Shown: piece after piece, positions 1-12,753 of the stretch
Numbering within the stretch: position 1 is the first letter of the stretch
Layout of the letters: each line of letters starts with the position of its first letter
Source of the DNA: Panopea generosa
Lineage: Eukaryota > Mollusca > Bivalvia > Adapedonta > Hiatellidae
Reading direction: 5' to 3'
Assembly: GCA_029582155.1 (NCBI GenBank)
Contig: CM055900.1
Span: 42,143,236 to 42,207,235 of the forward strand
DNA length: 64,000 nucleotides
The notes under the pieces: generated by a model
What the model saw: the letters and a program-made list of their open reading frames with translations, nothing else
Database searches by the model: none
Told to the model about the DNA's origin: nothing
Position numbers and translations under genes: made by a program

Positions 1-1075
1 TAGGCCTCCTCTCTACAGAATAATGGAGGTTTGCGATAAACAGATATGTTAGCTAGGCCTCCTGTCTACAGAATATGGAGGTTTGAGAAATGCAGATATG
101 TTAGATAGGCCTTATCTCTGCGGAAAAATGGAGGTTTGAGATAAGCAGACATATTAGCTAGGCCTCCTGTCTACAGAATAATGGAGGTTTGAGATAAGCA
201 GATATGTTAGCTAGGCCTTGTCTCTGCAAAATAATGAAGGTTTGAGATAAGCAGACAATTTAGCTAGGCCTCCTCTACAGAATAATGGAGGTTTGAGATA
301 AGCAGACATGTTAGCTAGGCCTCCTCTCTACAGAATAATGGAGGTTCGAGATAAGCAGACATGTATGCTTGGCTTCCTCTCTGCAGAATAATGGAGGTTT
401 GAGATAAGCAGACATGTTAAATAGGCTTGTCTCTACAAAATAATAGAGGTTTGAGATAAGCAGACATGTTAGCTAGGCCTCCTCTATACAGAATAATGGA
501 GGTTTGAGATAAGCAGACATGATAGCTAGACCTCCTCTCTACAGAATAATGGAGGTTTGAGATAAACAGACATGATAGCTAGGCCTCCTCTCTACAGAAT
601 AATGGAGGTTTGAGATAAACAGACATATTAGCTAGGCCTCCTCTCTGCAAAATAATGGAGGTTTGAGATAAACAGACATGTTAGCTAGGCCTCTTTTCTG
701 CAGAATAATAAAGGTTTGAGATAAGCAGACATGTATGCTTGGCCTCCTCTCTGCAGAATAATTGAGGTTTGAGATAAGCAGACATGTTAGCTAGGCCTGT
801 CTACAGAATAATGGAGGTTTGAGATAAGAAGACATGTTATATAGACCTTCTCTGTGCAGAATACTGGAGGTTTGAGATAAGCAGACATGTTAGCTAGGCC
901 TCCTCTCTGCAGAATAATGGCGGTTTGAGATGAGAAGATATGGTAGCTAGGCCTCTTCTCTGCAGAATAAAGTATATTTGATATAAGCAGACATGTTAGG
1001 TAGGCCGCCTGTCTGCAGAATAATGGAGGTTTGAGATAAGCAGACATGTTAACTAGGCCTCCGCTCTGTAGAAAA
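1..1075. repeat. 53-bp minisatellite array, about 20 copies, open at the left edge
   Basis: Each unit runs from taggcctcctctctacag through aataatggaggtttgagata to agcagacatgttagc and repeats every 52-53 bases. Copies differ by scattered substitutions and one- to three-base gaps. A short inverted pair (cctcc / ggagg) sits in every unit. The array is cut by the window start, so its true length is unknown. ORFs inside it arise from the repetition and are not genes. Confidence 0.95.
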
Positions 1076-1495
1076 AAAATCAAGGTTTAAATTGCCTCCA
1101 TTTGTGCATGGTTTTGTTTTGTTCCTAAAATAAGTTAAAATTACCACACTGTTATTCAAAATACTTTGTCATATATGTTATTCTTATTGGTCCCCCCCTA
1201 CCAGTTTCTTTGGAGGGGACAAAAAGATGGGTTTACTTACTAAACAAGTATTCAATCTAGGTTTATGGAACTTTGCATGTGGATAAAATGCAATAAGATA
1301 ATGCATGTAATTTCATTTTTTTAAATCGGACACAAAAATACTCCAGTGTCTTATTCAATCGGTGCCATGTCTGTTATATGTGTTTAATATTTCTTTAATG
1401 TAGGTGCCGCTGTTCTATGATATGTTCTCATACTTCAGTTATATGAGTCATGTCCTTATAAATCATTATATTCGTAATATATATATGTTTCATTC
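1076..1495. other. AT-rich non-coding DNA
   Basis: I see no exon, transposon end or RNA gene here. The right part fades into the 22-bp array that follows. Confidence 0.6.
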
Positions 1496-1870
1496 CTATT
1501 ATATATGTGACATGTTCTCATAGTATTTGTGACATGTTCCTATAGTATGTGTGCCAATCCTATATATTTTGACATGTTTTTATAATATCTGTGACATGTT
1601 CCTATGATATTTCTGACATGTTCATATATTTGTGACATGTACCTATAATATGTGTGACATGTTCTTATGCTTTTTCTGATATGTTCCTATTATATGTGTG
1701 ACATGTTCTTATATTTGTGACAAGTTCCTGTACTATGTGTGACATGTTCCTATGATATTTGTGACATGTTCCTATGATGTTTTTGACATTTTCCTATGAT
1801 ATTTGTGACAAGTTTCTATATGTGCATCATATTCCTATGCAATATGTGAAATGTTGCTAGGATACATTTG
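1496..1870. repeat. 22-bp degenerate minisatellite
   Basis: The core gtgacatgttcctatgatat recurs about every 22 bases, roughly 16 times, with many substitutions and length changes. It is older or less homogenised than the large arrays nearby. Weak outlying copies extend to about 1390. Confidence 0.85.
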
Positions 1871-2474
1871 TTATGTTCCCACAATGCTTTGTTAAACATG
1901 TTTCATCAAAGCAAATTCTCTTCCATATCTATTTTCAAGTAATTATTTATAATTTACAAAGGAGTAAAAGATTGTATCTGCTTTAATTTGATGCCAGAAT
2001 TTTGACAATTTAAATAATTGAAAGTATTATTAAATACTGATATAACCATATGATATATTAAGCTGAGATAACATCCAAACAGTCGCTATACAGTAGTCTA
2101 TGTGTATATCTGTAAATTGTGTGTATTTCATTGAAAGTGTACATGCCTTATTTGCCCCCACCCCACCACAGCCCCAGTATCTAATACCAGTGTTTTATCC
2201 ACATAATACATGGACTAATTATGGGTATTATACGATGATACAATGTTTATTAAACAGGTGTTACGCCTTAGTCATGTTTCAACTAAGCAGGTGCTCTCAG
2301 AACTCTGGCTATCATCTGGTTTTGTTAATTTTAAGATAGCTTAGTGGCACTGAAAGTTGGGGTCTTAATAGTATACAGGTTATTTTAATGAGTTGGAAAA
2401 AACAATCTGTGCAGCCAGAATGAATAAAGTAATGCAGATTTAAGTATTATACTTGTCTTTAATGTACCAACTTA
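1871..2474. other. AT-rich non-coding DNA
   Basis: I see no supported gene. A 79-codon ORF at 2100-2339 has no recognisable motif and is treated as chance. Confidence 0.6.
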
Positions 2475-4805
2475 TCTTGATGGGTTATTGATTGTCAGTT
2501 TATAAGTTGGGTTTGATGGAGAATAAAAATGTTCATGTATAAGTTGGGCTTGATGAAGTATAAATTGTAAATGTATAAACTGGGCTTGATGGAGTATAAA
2601 TTGCCAGTGTATTAGTTGGGCTTGATGAAGTATAAATTGTAAATGTATAAACTGGGCTTGATGGAGTATAAATTGCCAGTGTATAAGTTGGGCTTGATGA
2701 AGTATAAATTGTAAATGTATAAACTGGTCTTGATGGAGTATAAATTGTCATTGTATAAACTTGGCTTGATGGAGTATAAATTGTCAGTGTATAAACTTGG
2801 CTTGATGGAGTATAAATTGTCAGTGTATAAACTTGGCTTGATGGAGTATAAATTGCCAGTGTATAAGTTGGGTTTGATTGAATATAAATTGTCAGTGTAT
2901 AAGTTGGTCTTGATGGAGTATAAATTATAAGTGTATAGGCTGGTCTTGATGGAGTATAAATTGTCAGTGTATTAACTTGGCTTGATGGAGTATAAATTGT
3001 CAGTGTATAAACTTGGCTTGATGGAGTATAAATTGTCATTGTATAAGTTGGGTTTGATTGAATATAAATTATAAGTGTATAGGCTGGTCTTGATGGAGTA
3101 TAAATTGCCAGTGTATAAGTTGGGCTTGATGAAGTATAAATTATAAGTGTATAGGCTGGTCTTGATGGAGTATAAATTGCCAGTGTATAAGTTGGGCTTG
3201 ATGAAGTATAAATTATAAGTGTATAGGCTGGTCTTGATGGAGTATAAATTGCCAGTGTATAAGTTGGGCTTGATGAAGTATAAATTGTAAATGTATAAAC
3301 TAGGCTTGATAAAGTATAAATTGTCAGTATATAAGTTTGGTTTGATTGAATATAGATTGTCAGTGTATAAGTTAGTCTTGATGGAGTATAAATTATAAGT
3401 GTATAGGCTGGTCTTGATGGATTATAAATTGCCAGTGTATAAGTTGGTTTTGATGGAGTATAAATTATAAGTGTATAGGCTGGTCTTGATGGAGTGTAAA
3501 TTGTAAGTGTATAGGCTGATCTTGATGGAGTATAAATTACCAGTGTATAAGTTGGACTTGATGGAGTATAAATTGTCAGTGTATAGGCCGGTCTTGATGA
3601 AGTATAGATTGTCAGTTTACAAGTTGGTGTAGATGGAGAATAAATTGTCAGTGTATAGGCTGGTCTTGATGGAGTATAGATTGTCAGTTTACAAGTTGGT
3701 CTTGATGGAGTATAAATTGTCAGTGTATAGGCTGGTTTTGATGGTGTATAAATTGTCAGTGTATAAGTTGGTCATGATGGAGTATAAATTGTCAGTATAA
3801 AAGTTGGTCTTGATGGAGTACAAAATTTTATTGTCAGTGTAGAAGTTGGTCTTGATGGAGTATAAATTGTCAGTGTACAAGTTGGTCTTGATGGAGTACA
3901 AAATTTTATTGTCAGTGTAGAAGTTGGTCTTGATGGAGTATAAATTGTCAGTGTATAAGTTAGTCTTGATGGAGGATAAATTGCCAGTGTATAAGGTGGT
4001 CTTGATGGAGTATAAATTGTCAGTGTATAAGGTGGTCTGAATGGAGTATAAATTGTCAGTAAAACAGTTGGTCTTGATGGAGGATAAATTGTCAGTGTAT
4101 AAGGTGGTCTGAATGGAGTATAAATTGTCAGTAAAACAGTTGGTCTTGATGGATTATAAAGTGTCAGTGTATAAATTGGTCTTGATGGAGTTCAAATTTT
4201 CAGTGTATAAGTTGGTCTTGATGGAGTTCAAATTTTCAGTGTATAAGTTAGTGTTGATGGAGTATAAGTTGTCAGTGTACAAGGTGGTCTTGATGGAGTA
4301 CAAAATTTTATTGTCAGTGTAGAAGTTGGTCTTGATGGAGTATAAATTGTCAGTGTATAAGTTAGTCTTGATGGAGGATAAATTGTCAGTGTATAAGGTG
4401 GTCTGAATGGAGTATAAATTGTCAGTAAAACAGTTGGTCTTGATGGAGGATAAATTGTCAATGTATAAGTTGGTCTTGATGGAGTATAAATTGTCAGTGT
4501 ATAAGTTGGTCTTGATGGAGTATAAGATGTCAGTGTATAAGGTGGTCTTGATGGAGTATAAATTGTCAGTGTATAAGGTGGTCTTGATGGAGTATAAATT
4601 GTCAGTGTATAAGGTGGTCTTGATGGAGTTCAAATTGTCAGTGTATAAGTTGGTCTTGATGGAGTATAAGATGTCACTGTATAAGTTAGGCTTGATGGAG
4701 TACAAATTGTCAGTGTATAAATTGGTTTTGATGATAAATGGTCAGTTTATATGTTGGTCTTGATGGTGTGGTGTATACATTGTTAGTTTATAAGTTGGTC
4801 TTGAC
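2475..4805. repeat. 36-bp minisatellite array, about 65 copies
   Basis: The unit reads cttgatggagtataaattg then tcagtgtataagttggt. The period of 36 is a multiple of three, so several frames stay open on both strands and give false repeat proteins (for example MEYKLSVYKLVL on plus). Two unit types alternate as a 72-bp dimer at about 2560-2720 and 3065-3290, while 3820-4760 is dominated by other variants, including one with a longer acaaaattttattg spacer. This shows local homogenisation. Confidence 0.97.
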
Positions 4806-4929
4806 GGAGTTTAAAACTTACATTTTCTTTTTGTTATTGTTGAAAACTTAAAAATTTGTTTGCACATTCTATGACCATTACTGCTTAGGAAACTTCTGGA
4901 ACTGAGAGCTGTAAGACATTGATGTGCCT

Positions 4930-5180
4930 TGCCAATTGAAGAATTGTCAATGGGCATAAGTGTAACCCCCTGTTTGTCTGTTCATGCGTCTGTCAAAATT
5001 GATTTCCATTGAATAACCTCTGAAAGGGTTTTTGTATTTAATGACTATTTTGTGTGTAGCTGTATTATTATTAAACAAAAGCCAAGTTGATATTTGGCAA
5101 TGTCAGTAAATTTTTCAGGAGTTATTGCCCTTTTTCGACTGAATTTTTTTGTACAATTTACTGTAATATAGAGAATGTCA
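4930..5180 (+). mobile_element. Interspersed repeat, copy A (Helentron-like fragment)
   Basis: The stretch from about 4995 (ttgaataacctctgaaagg), through gtgtgtagctgt, to ggagttattgccctttttcgac matches, with gaps, 15140-15475 and the reverse strand of 36400-36560. Three diverged copies in one window show a dispersed repeat. I recall such motifs from non-autonomous rolling-circle-type elements of bivalves; that link is inference. Confidence 0.6.
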
Positions 5181-5528
5181 CCTGAGTCCAATGAATACTT
5201 TTATTTTATTTTAATGTGTTATTTTTCCTCAAACATGCATAGATGTAGCAAAAAGGTCAAATTAATGACAGTTGCTCCAATCTATGGACCAATTTGAGTA
5301 AGACTTGGACCTGAGGTAGTTTTTCAAATGTTCTGTTTTACATTTTATTTGAAGAGATATATCGTTGTATAAGATTGGATTATTGGCACTTACTGACAAT
5401 TTGCGAAGGGGAAAAATAAAGAAGTTATATTAAAGTAATGAGTATTTACTTATTAATGAAAGTCACAGTGATTCTATCCCAGGAGCCACACACAACAGTC
5501 ACAAATACTCCTCGTATGATGTTACGTG

Positions 5529-5783
5529 GGGTCCTCGGTGGCCGAGTGGTCTAAGGCGCTGTCTCAAAATCACTTGTCTCTCACTGCTAAGGTTGCTGGT
5601 TTGAGTCCCGCTCGCTTCAAAAACTTTATGTGAGAAAATGTGCCAGTTACTTGCGAAAGAACGTTGGTTCTACTCAGTCTGACTCAAGCTGAGGTCTTCC
5701 TCCACTAGTAAAACTGGATATTCCATACATAACCTGAAATGTGTTGAAAATGGCATTAAACCCGTTTAAAAAAAACAACAAAA
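5529..5783 (+). mobile_element. tRNA(Leu/Ser)-headed SINE
   Basis: The head at 5529-5618 is a class II tRNA-like sequence. It has an A box (ggtggccgagtggtctaagg), a long variable region and a B box (ctggtttgagtcccgc), and no convincing anticodon stem. It is followed by a body (gtgagaaaatgtgccagtta) and a tail ending cattaaacccgtttaaa and A-rich sequence. Body fragments recur near 7138, 21090 and 44490. The tRNA part supplies the internal Pol III promoter; it is not a working tRNA. Confidence 0.8.
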
Positions 5784-6029
5784 CTATTATGCGGAGGTTT
5801 GCCGGGTAAAGACATACACTGGAACACCATGTCATTACTTTAATGGAAAGGTAGTTAGATCACTAAGATAACAAACTTGACTTTTCACGTGTGTACGCAG
5901 GTATCTGGAACAGGATTGACCAGTCCATCCATGTAGATACACGCTTGTTGAAAATTACTCATAGAGAAAGTAAATTGTATTGTCCATGCTGACCGAGCCA
6001 AAGCTATAATGGGTAATTGTGTTCGTGCT

Positions 6030-6400
6030 TACATCTTTCTATTGAAAAAAAAACCCAAAGCCATCAATGAACCTTTTGTTGTGGGCACTAGCACCTGCAT
6101 TTTTCATTGGTTCTTCACAAAACTTACATAGTAGTTATATAACCATAATATCGCAGACAAGTTCTTAAACTGGCCAAATTGGATAATAAATGTCTGAATT
6201 ATGGCCCTTGAAAAAAAAAATTTGCATTATTTGACCATGATTGCATTCTAGTACCCGTATTTTTTATTTGATTCTCTCCAAACTTACACAGTAATTAAAT
6301 AACCATGATATCACCGAAAAAAAATTTGAGTTGGCCAAATCAGTTAATTTATGACAAGGTTGTGTATTATGCTCATCTTTGAAAAAAGATTTCCCGCTGA
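6030..6400. repeat. Dimer of a 160-bp core repeat
   Basis: Two diverged copies sit 160 bases apart (aacttacatagtag at 6121 and aacttacacagtaa at 6281). Both share the order caaacttacac / ataaccat / tggccaaat / attatg. The period equals that of the array at 54205-54970, and the layout resembles core repeats of pearl-type elements of bivalves (inference). Confidence 0.65.
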
Positions 6401-6799
6401 TATCTCCATCAAACAACCAATTTAAATTATTTCATTCCTTTAAGAGGTACATTTATGACTAGGAAGACATATTTTTCATTATGGGGTAATTCTAAACCTT
6501 GGTCTAATCATTCCTTAATTAGCAATTTGGAATTTAAATGAAAGTCTACAAAGGTTGAATCTTCAACAAGTATGATACCTTGTTAGTGTGTTTTTACCGG
6601 TTATTAAAAAGATCTTTATATAGTTTTGTTTTGCTTTAGTTGAATATCATCAATACTCATATTTTAAAAATCAGCTTTAATTATTGAATTTTGTGTGAGA
6701 ATATATATTTATTCTATTAATCACTACTTAACAATGAATTAATTGTAATTCAAGATTAATAACGAGACATATTCACCAGACTGATGTTTTACATTGTAG

Positions 6800-6900
6800 G
6801 TTTGAATGAAGGCGATGACCAGATGGGCAAATTGGAGACATACCTACAGACGAGGTCGCCACACCACTACGCATGTCTAGTCAACGCAGATGTATACTGA
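6800..6900 (+). CDS. Candidate terminal coding exon of an unrecognised gene
   Basis: A 3' splice site (gatgttttacattgtag) is followed by 101 bases. After two bases that complete a split codon, they read L-N-E-G-D-D-Q-M-G-K-L-E-T-Y-L-Q and then T-R-S-P-H-H-Y-A-C-L-V-N-A-D-V-Y and a TGA at 6898-6900. The phase-1 start, charged composition and higher GC than the flanks look like a real C-terminus. I do not recognise the protein. No partner exon is obvious between the left arrays and 6780, so upstream exons may lie left of the window. The downstream DNA would be 3' UTR; an aataaa lies near 7194. A chance short ORF remains possible. Confidence 0.5.
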
Positions 6901-6977
6901 TCCATGATTCTCCTCGTATCAACATACCTACAGTCCAGGTTACTGCATAGTCAATGCCAATGCATATTGACCCCGGA
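6838..6977 (+). repeat. 84-bp diverged duplication across the stop codon
   Basis: The end of the candidate exon (acatacctacag at 6838, then agtcaacgcagatgtatactga) recurs after the stop, spaced by 84 bases (acatacctacag at 6922, then agtcaatgccaatgcatattga). Several internal bases are deleted in the second copy. It looks like an old tandem duplication that starts in coding sequence and ends in the 3' UTR. Confidence 0.55.
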
Positions 6978-7137
6978 GTCCACTTTGCCTAGATGACCAC
7001 CACCATCATATTTCTATTCTCGCACTTTTTTGTCCCGCTGTTCATCACCATCCTATTGTCAGTGTCATTCTGTCCACTCACTACCAAATCAAAATTTTGA
7101 CCAATTGTGTTGCCTTTCACCATTGGCCAAAATTCAT

Positions 7138-7225
7138 GTGAGAGTATTTTCCAGTTACATTACGTCTTTTAATTCTTAGATCGTTTCTCCGCCAATAAAA
7201 GGGCATTAAATTAGATTTAAAAACA
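7138..7225 (+). mobile_element. SINE body and tail fragment
   Basis: The motifs gtgagagtattttccagtta and cgccaataaaagggcattaaa, then an A-rich tail, match the body and tail order of the SINE at 5529-5783. The tRNA head is missing. Confidence 0.5.
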
Positions 7226-10200
7226 AAAAGAACATGAGAATAAAAAATACATCATCAATATATTGGACATTGAATGTAATGTATAACCATATTATATGAT
7301 AGACCCTTTATAAGACATGCCATGTTTCTATTCTCTTTCCCTTTTTACAAACGTTCCTACGTTAACGAGGTTACATGTTTTGTTCCATCATGAATGATTA
7401 TGATTGAGACGATCCTCATATTTAATCATCATCTGTTCAAGTCATTATCTTCATAACCAGTGGTAATTGTTACAATTTTCATTAATTTAGTTTTTATGGG
7501 TAAATGCATTTTGAATATTTGTGTCTGTATGGTGTAACATGTCTGATTCATGTACTAGTGCTTTTGATGTTTTTCTGTAATGTGCACTGTTGATGTAGTA
7601 AAAATGTCTCCGAGGATGCGCTGTCTTTAGTATGGTCTGTATGGAGGTAGGGTATTACTCTTAATACATGCCAGAATCATATTTAGTTATCTCACACATT
7701 TTTTTAAACACTGGTTAAAACTTCTGACATCTTCAGTGCCTGACCCAATCTGCTTACAAACAGTTTCAAATGGCATAAAAAGGAGATGTGCCGTACAAGT
7801 TTGATCAATCCCATGTTTCTGTTTTACATGAGGTGTAAACTGCAAGTTTCAGTTAGTAACACATCTTTTTTTTTTACATTGGACGATTGCTTAAATTTTT
7901 TATCAGGAACGCGTGAGTTGTTTGCTAGGATTTTTGACTAGTAAAACTTGTATATATTACTTTAAAGCATTGATAATTAAGTGTATTCATCCATATAATG
8001 CTGCCTATGGTACAATGATATTTGCCGCCATTGTATATATATATATATATATACCTTACTCATTGTGAGAGTTCCTACTGTTTGCTAATCAGTCAGTCAA
8101 GTATATGTGACATTAAATCCCTGTGAAACATGAATGGAACAATCCTCAATTTGAACTGGAACAGTCCATTATATAAACACAGCATGGTAGGGGTTGTTGA
8201 CATTATAGGAGTGACAAGTTAAGCCATCTTGGATTACAGCTAATGTATTTGGGAATGGTGCTAATATTTTAAGTGTTTGGAAATTCTATATTTCCACAAT
8301 GTCATTGTAGGCCGTTGGTGAAATGTGTGTATTCATTCTTCCTGACAAAGATGTTTCAGAATTCATTGTTTTCATCTCTCTGTTCTGAAAATACAAACAC
8401 TTTTAACACCTGGACAATGGGGTCCTGCTCTAACCATATGGATTAAATATAGGTTGGATATGGGTGTTTTAGTGGGTGAATACCTTTCTTACATGGTAAT
8501 AAATCCATGCATGTTCCATTTGGTCATCATGATTTCTGGGCTTACAAAAGTTTTGCATTTACTTTATATATTTATTACATTGGTGCAAATAAATTTAAAT
8601 ATGTATAATTAAGACAAAAATGACTGTAAATAATTGGTGTGAAGGAGCTACCACTTAAGTTTGAGGTCTTGATATTACAATGATATTAAATGAACAATAT
8701 TTGTGAGATGAAGACCTTTATTCTACTCACGGATGCATGCATAATGCATATATATATATATATATATATTTCCTTCAACAAAAACAATATTACCTACTTT
8801 TGTTTAAAAAATATTGTAAACCCAATTTAAAAAAAAAAAAAAAAATGAAGTATTTTCACAAGTCTGTTATTGAAATTCATTAACAACCCTCCCAGCTATT
8901 GCCCCCATTATTCTGTTATAATTTGTGATAGATTGCGCCGCTTCCACATACTTATATATGATATTGATTGTGGATTGTCTGGGATAGAATGCATTTCATT
9001 TTCTACACAACTATATATCTCCGTGTCAATTTTGTAATTGTTTTTCTCGACTGAGTACTTACATGCATAATAAATGAGAAAATAGTGTGAATTGTAGATT
9101 ATATTTTGGTAATATGTTTTGTGTTTCTCACTCCGTAAGTGCAGGAGTAATATATTTAGAATTACGACCGTTGTCTATCGAAAATATTTCTGTCGCTTGG
9201 TATGCATATACAATATATAGGAATTATAATTTACTGTTATGTGCCTGTTTATTCATATGAAATATTGACCGTACTCTCAGCATTCTCTGCTCATATATAA
9301 ATATATGTATATAAAATTTAAAACTGTTCTGCGGCTTAAAGTAGTGTGAACATGTGTTTGTCTCGTCTGAAATTGAAATTGCTATGTCTTGTTGAAAATG
9401 GTTTTAAACTGTATATTTAAATTGTATCGTAAGTTGGTGTCGGTGATGCTGGAACAAACAGTAATTGTGTGAATATCTCGGGCCTTTTTTAAAATTCAAC
9501 AAAGTTTTGAGTATGCAAATTTTAAATTGATGACAAGAAATCTGCTTATGACTGCTTCGTGGCTCATGTTGGCTGATTTCAAAGTGGCGAGGTAGTAAAC
9601 AACTAATTTTGGGGCCCAAAAACTATGATTTCATGACTGCATCAACCAGCCTTTATCAACCAGTTTTGTCTTCAAAATCAGCCTGCAGGGTAGGCTTCTG
9701 GTTAATAGTTTTTGATGTTTACGAAAAGATCATATTTTTTACATGTGGAAGTAACAAAATACACAATAATACTAAAAATGGTTTATAAACTGTGTTTATT
9801 GAATAGAAATCATAAAATATAAAGTAAAAATGACATGTTTAAAAATTCCTGTGCATAATGCACTACGTTCGCGGTGAAATTCGCCAGATTGCAGCTTATA
9901 ATCAGAAAAATACGGTAATTATAGAGAACATCGAACTGAAAGTTACAAGCCTTTGTAACAACAATCTAACATCAATTAGGGTTTTTAATGTTGGAATTTG
10001 CAGGCTTTAAATTTTTGTATGACTACAGTCAAAACATGATTACATTTTAACTCAACTTTAATTTGAGGCAAAGTGGACATTTTTGCAAAAGAAATAACTT
10101 GTTTGTGTAAAAATAGAATTTTCATACATTTCCTATTAAATAAACAATTTGTATGAATTCAGTGTTACAGAAAATTCCAGAAATAGTTAATGTTAAAACT

Positions 10201-10713
10201 GTTCATTTATTTTGAATTAATAAAGATTTTGTGTCCATGTCAAGAATGAAAAACTGAAACTTTGATGAATTTTGGCCCTGATATGTTTAGTGACCATTAC
10301 ATGCTTTTTTAATTTGTTTCTAGCTGGTTATTGTAATATTGTATAAATGTACGGTGATGATGTATGTGGGACCGGGTACCAGTAATCAGTAACAATATGT
10401 GTATTCAGGAAAACTGAGCTGCTATCACTTGCCATATTTATTCTATTCATAAGATTTCAGTTTACAGTAAGAGAACCATTGATTATTAAAAAAAAAAAAA
10501 AAAAAAAACATTGAATCAAAAACAATTAAAATAAAACAATATGACATGATATTTTTTTTAATGAGCGCAAATGATTCTGTAACAAATAAAATCTCAGCAT
10601 TGTTTGAAAGAAATGTACATGTTGTGTCTTAAAATTAAAATAAATCAAGCACAAACAGTGAGCATCAGGTGCCTGGTGACAGAATGCATTGAAACGAGGC
10701 TTATTATTTTTTA
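7226..10713. other. AT-rich non-coding DNA with microsatellites
   Basis: I find no supported exon. The stretch holds (TA)n at 8034-8053 and 8749-8769, an A-run near 8829-8845 and an A-run near 10489-10508. The ORFs at 9404-9619 and 10604-10864 show no motif, and the second runs into the transposon that starts at 10714. Confidence 0.6.
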
Positions 10714-11353
10714 TACAGTCGAAACTCGTTATCTCGATATTGGAGGGACTGCCAAAAAAAACTGGAGATATCCGAATATCGACATAGATTTTGTCTCAAG
10801 ATCAATATTTATATTTTCATCACCTGATAATTGTCGTATGTTAGTTGTACTTTCGCTTTCATAATACGGTCCATGCAGTAGAATTACACTGCTGTGATAA
10901 ATGCTGATATTCAGATCCTTTGAATTTTTTGGCAGTGTGAGATATAAGTTGATTTATTGAATCAGGTGATATTTAAACAAATTATATGCAATCACCCGAT
11001 TCGATCATACAATGTTTGTAACATTCTGTCAGTCATTAAAACTGACACCTTTGTCCTTTACCGGTAATTAATTTGGTGTCTTAAACAAACTTTGAAAAAA
11101 TGGTACCTGTAAATTTTCACATGACATGGACACACAGACAATATTATGTCAAGAATAATTATATCGAGACAAACATTCAATTAAAGGTGTGAAATGATCA
11201 ATTGGGAACTAAAACTGGGATAGACAATATCGAGTAAAAAGGAATATATTTACATACACAAAGAAGGGGAACTTTTGGGGATGGCAAAAAAAAACAAAAC
11301 AACACTGCCGAAATATCGACTCCAGCAAATCTAGATAACGAGTTTTAGTTGTA
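10714..11353. mobile_element. 640-bp non-autonomous DNA transposon with TA-flanked TIRs
   Basis: The left end tacagtcgaaactcgttatc and the right end (reverse complement tacaactaaaactcgttatc) are terminal inverted repeats of about 25 bases, each flanked by TA. The interior has no transposase and no long ORF. TA target sites and the cagt...aaactcgttatctcga ends suit a pogo/Tc1-mariner-type element; the superfamily is inferred from the ends only. Confidence 0.75.
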
Positions 11354-11452
11354 TGTTTGTTATTTTAATGAATTGCTTACAAGTTTTAAAAGATATCATT
11401 TTTAGTCTGAATATAGAATATTTAAAATGTCTAATGATAATAATTTTATACA

Positions 11453-11599
11453 TACAGTCGAACCTGTCTTAAGTAGCCAGTCAGTGGAAGAGGCAAAAGT
11501 GGCCTTTTAAGACAGGTTGATTTGCTCACAAGGCATATAAATGGGAAGTATTAAATATGGGTGCTTAATAAAGTTGACTTCTAACACAGGTTTGACTGA
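11453..11599. mobile_element. MITE family 1, copy 1 (shortened)
   Basis: The left end is tacagtcgaacctgtcttaa and the right end, read inverted, is ttcagtcaaacctgtgtta. The element is about 147 bases, shorter than the copies at 52970-53157 and 58844-59025. Internal motifs such as aagtggccttttaagacagg are shared by the family. Confidence 0.75.
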
Positions 11600-12522
11600 A
11601 ATTGAATGTTATAATGTTTGCCAAATTGCTTCCAATTAACATTATGTCCAACCAAATTAATTATTTTCTCACTGATGTATGGACATTTATTCTCGGCACT
11701 AATGGGGCATGGAAGATGTTGTAAGGTCTGTTGTTGTGTATCTTAGAAATGAAATGAATAGAGTGTGTAATTGTACGATTGTGTCTCATGGCTCCTTGAA
11801 ACGATGATTCATTACATCCATACCATTACTTCTTAGCATCACATAAGACAAGTTTTATCATCGTCTAGATTTGTCTTGATTAATTGGACGGTACACATTC
11901 TTATAATTGCTGTATTGAAGTTTTCCACTTAATAAATCCCATTTCAAAGTTTGTCTCCATTTTGGCCCTGGGGAACCATTTCTGTATATTTTGCAACATT
12001 CTTAATTTGTGTATATATTGATCGGGAAGTCAATTATTTTTTGTTACAAAATTAAAATGATGTGTTCCCTCTGTCTTGTGGTGGAGTTTCACTAATGTTA
12101 ATGTTATTTTTATGCATTTATGACATTTCTTGTTTTTAAGATAGATATTTTAAAGGGTCCATGTCATTGAGAACTGTGTAGATAAATGTTTGTGATGATG
12201 ATGCTGTACATGTGACAGGCTGTTCCATATACAGGAGCACTGCTGTGTTGTAACAGAAGAAGCATTTCTTGGTAAAAGCTACTATTTGCGTTCATGTTTT
12301 TAATGTACTGATCAGGTTTTAGCATCAATTTTTAACTATTTTTCAGTCATTGATCACGATGGTGCCTGCTTTCAATGAGATCTAAGCACTGGCACACTGG
12401 TGTATCATGCTGAAAATACATGTAATGATATCCTGCCTAGTCGCATACTGACACCAAGTCAGCCAGACCCAGAACTTTCCTCTAAATGCTAAGCGTGAAG
12501 TAAGGAAGTTTGTAGTGTCATT
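11600..12522. other. AT-rich non-coding DNA
   Basis: I see no gene, RNA or transposon end in this stretch. Confidence 0.55.
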
Positions 12523-12727
12523 TTAACCCTTTACTCCATAGATATGCGTTTTCCTGCACCAATCACAGAAGACCTTTGAAACAGTGCAGGCAGAGTTCAT
12601 ATTGCTCGTAACGAGCAATCTGAACACTTCCTGCACTGTTTTCCACTCTGTCAGTTAATATAAACATAATTCAAAAGCCTTCTATATAAGAGGTGTCCAA
12701 AGGTGTGTATATAAAGTAAAGGGTTAA
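12523..12727. mobile_element. piggyBac-like MITE with TTAA target site
   Basis: The element starts ttaaccctttact and ends agtaaagggttaa, so it has a perfect 13-base inverted end that includes a TTAA duplication. TTAA targets with ends that begin CCCTTT are typical of piggyBac-type elements (family knowledge). The 205-base interior carries no ORF but a large palindrome (12581-12639). Confidence 0.85.
12581..12639. repeat. Long hairpin inside the MITE
   Basis: The arm acagtgcaggcagagttcat, continuing to attgctcgt, pairs with aacgagcaat, continuing to cctgcactgt. Arms are about 29 bases with a few mismatches and almost no loop. Transcribed, it would fold into a near-perfect stem. Confidence 0.85.
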
Positions 12728-12753
12728 GTATTTGGTATGACCCGGGGAAGGGT

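Noticed and set aside
2533..4763. ORFs with 12-residue repeats (M-E-Y-K-L-S-V-Y-K type)
   Set aside because: They are by-products of the 36-bp array, open on both strands, with no domain and no flanking splice signals.
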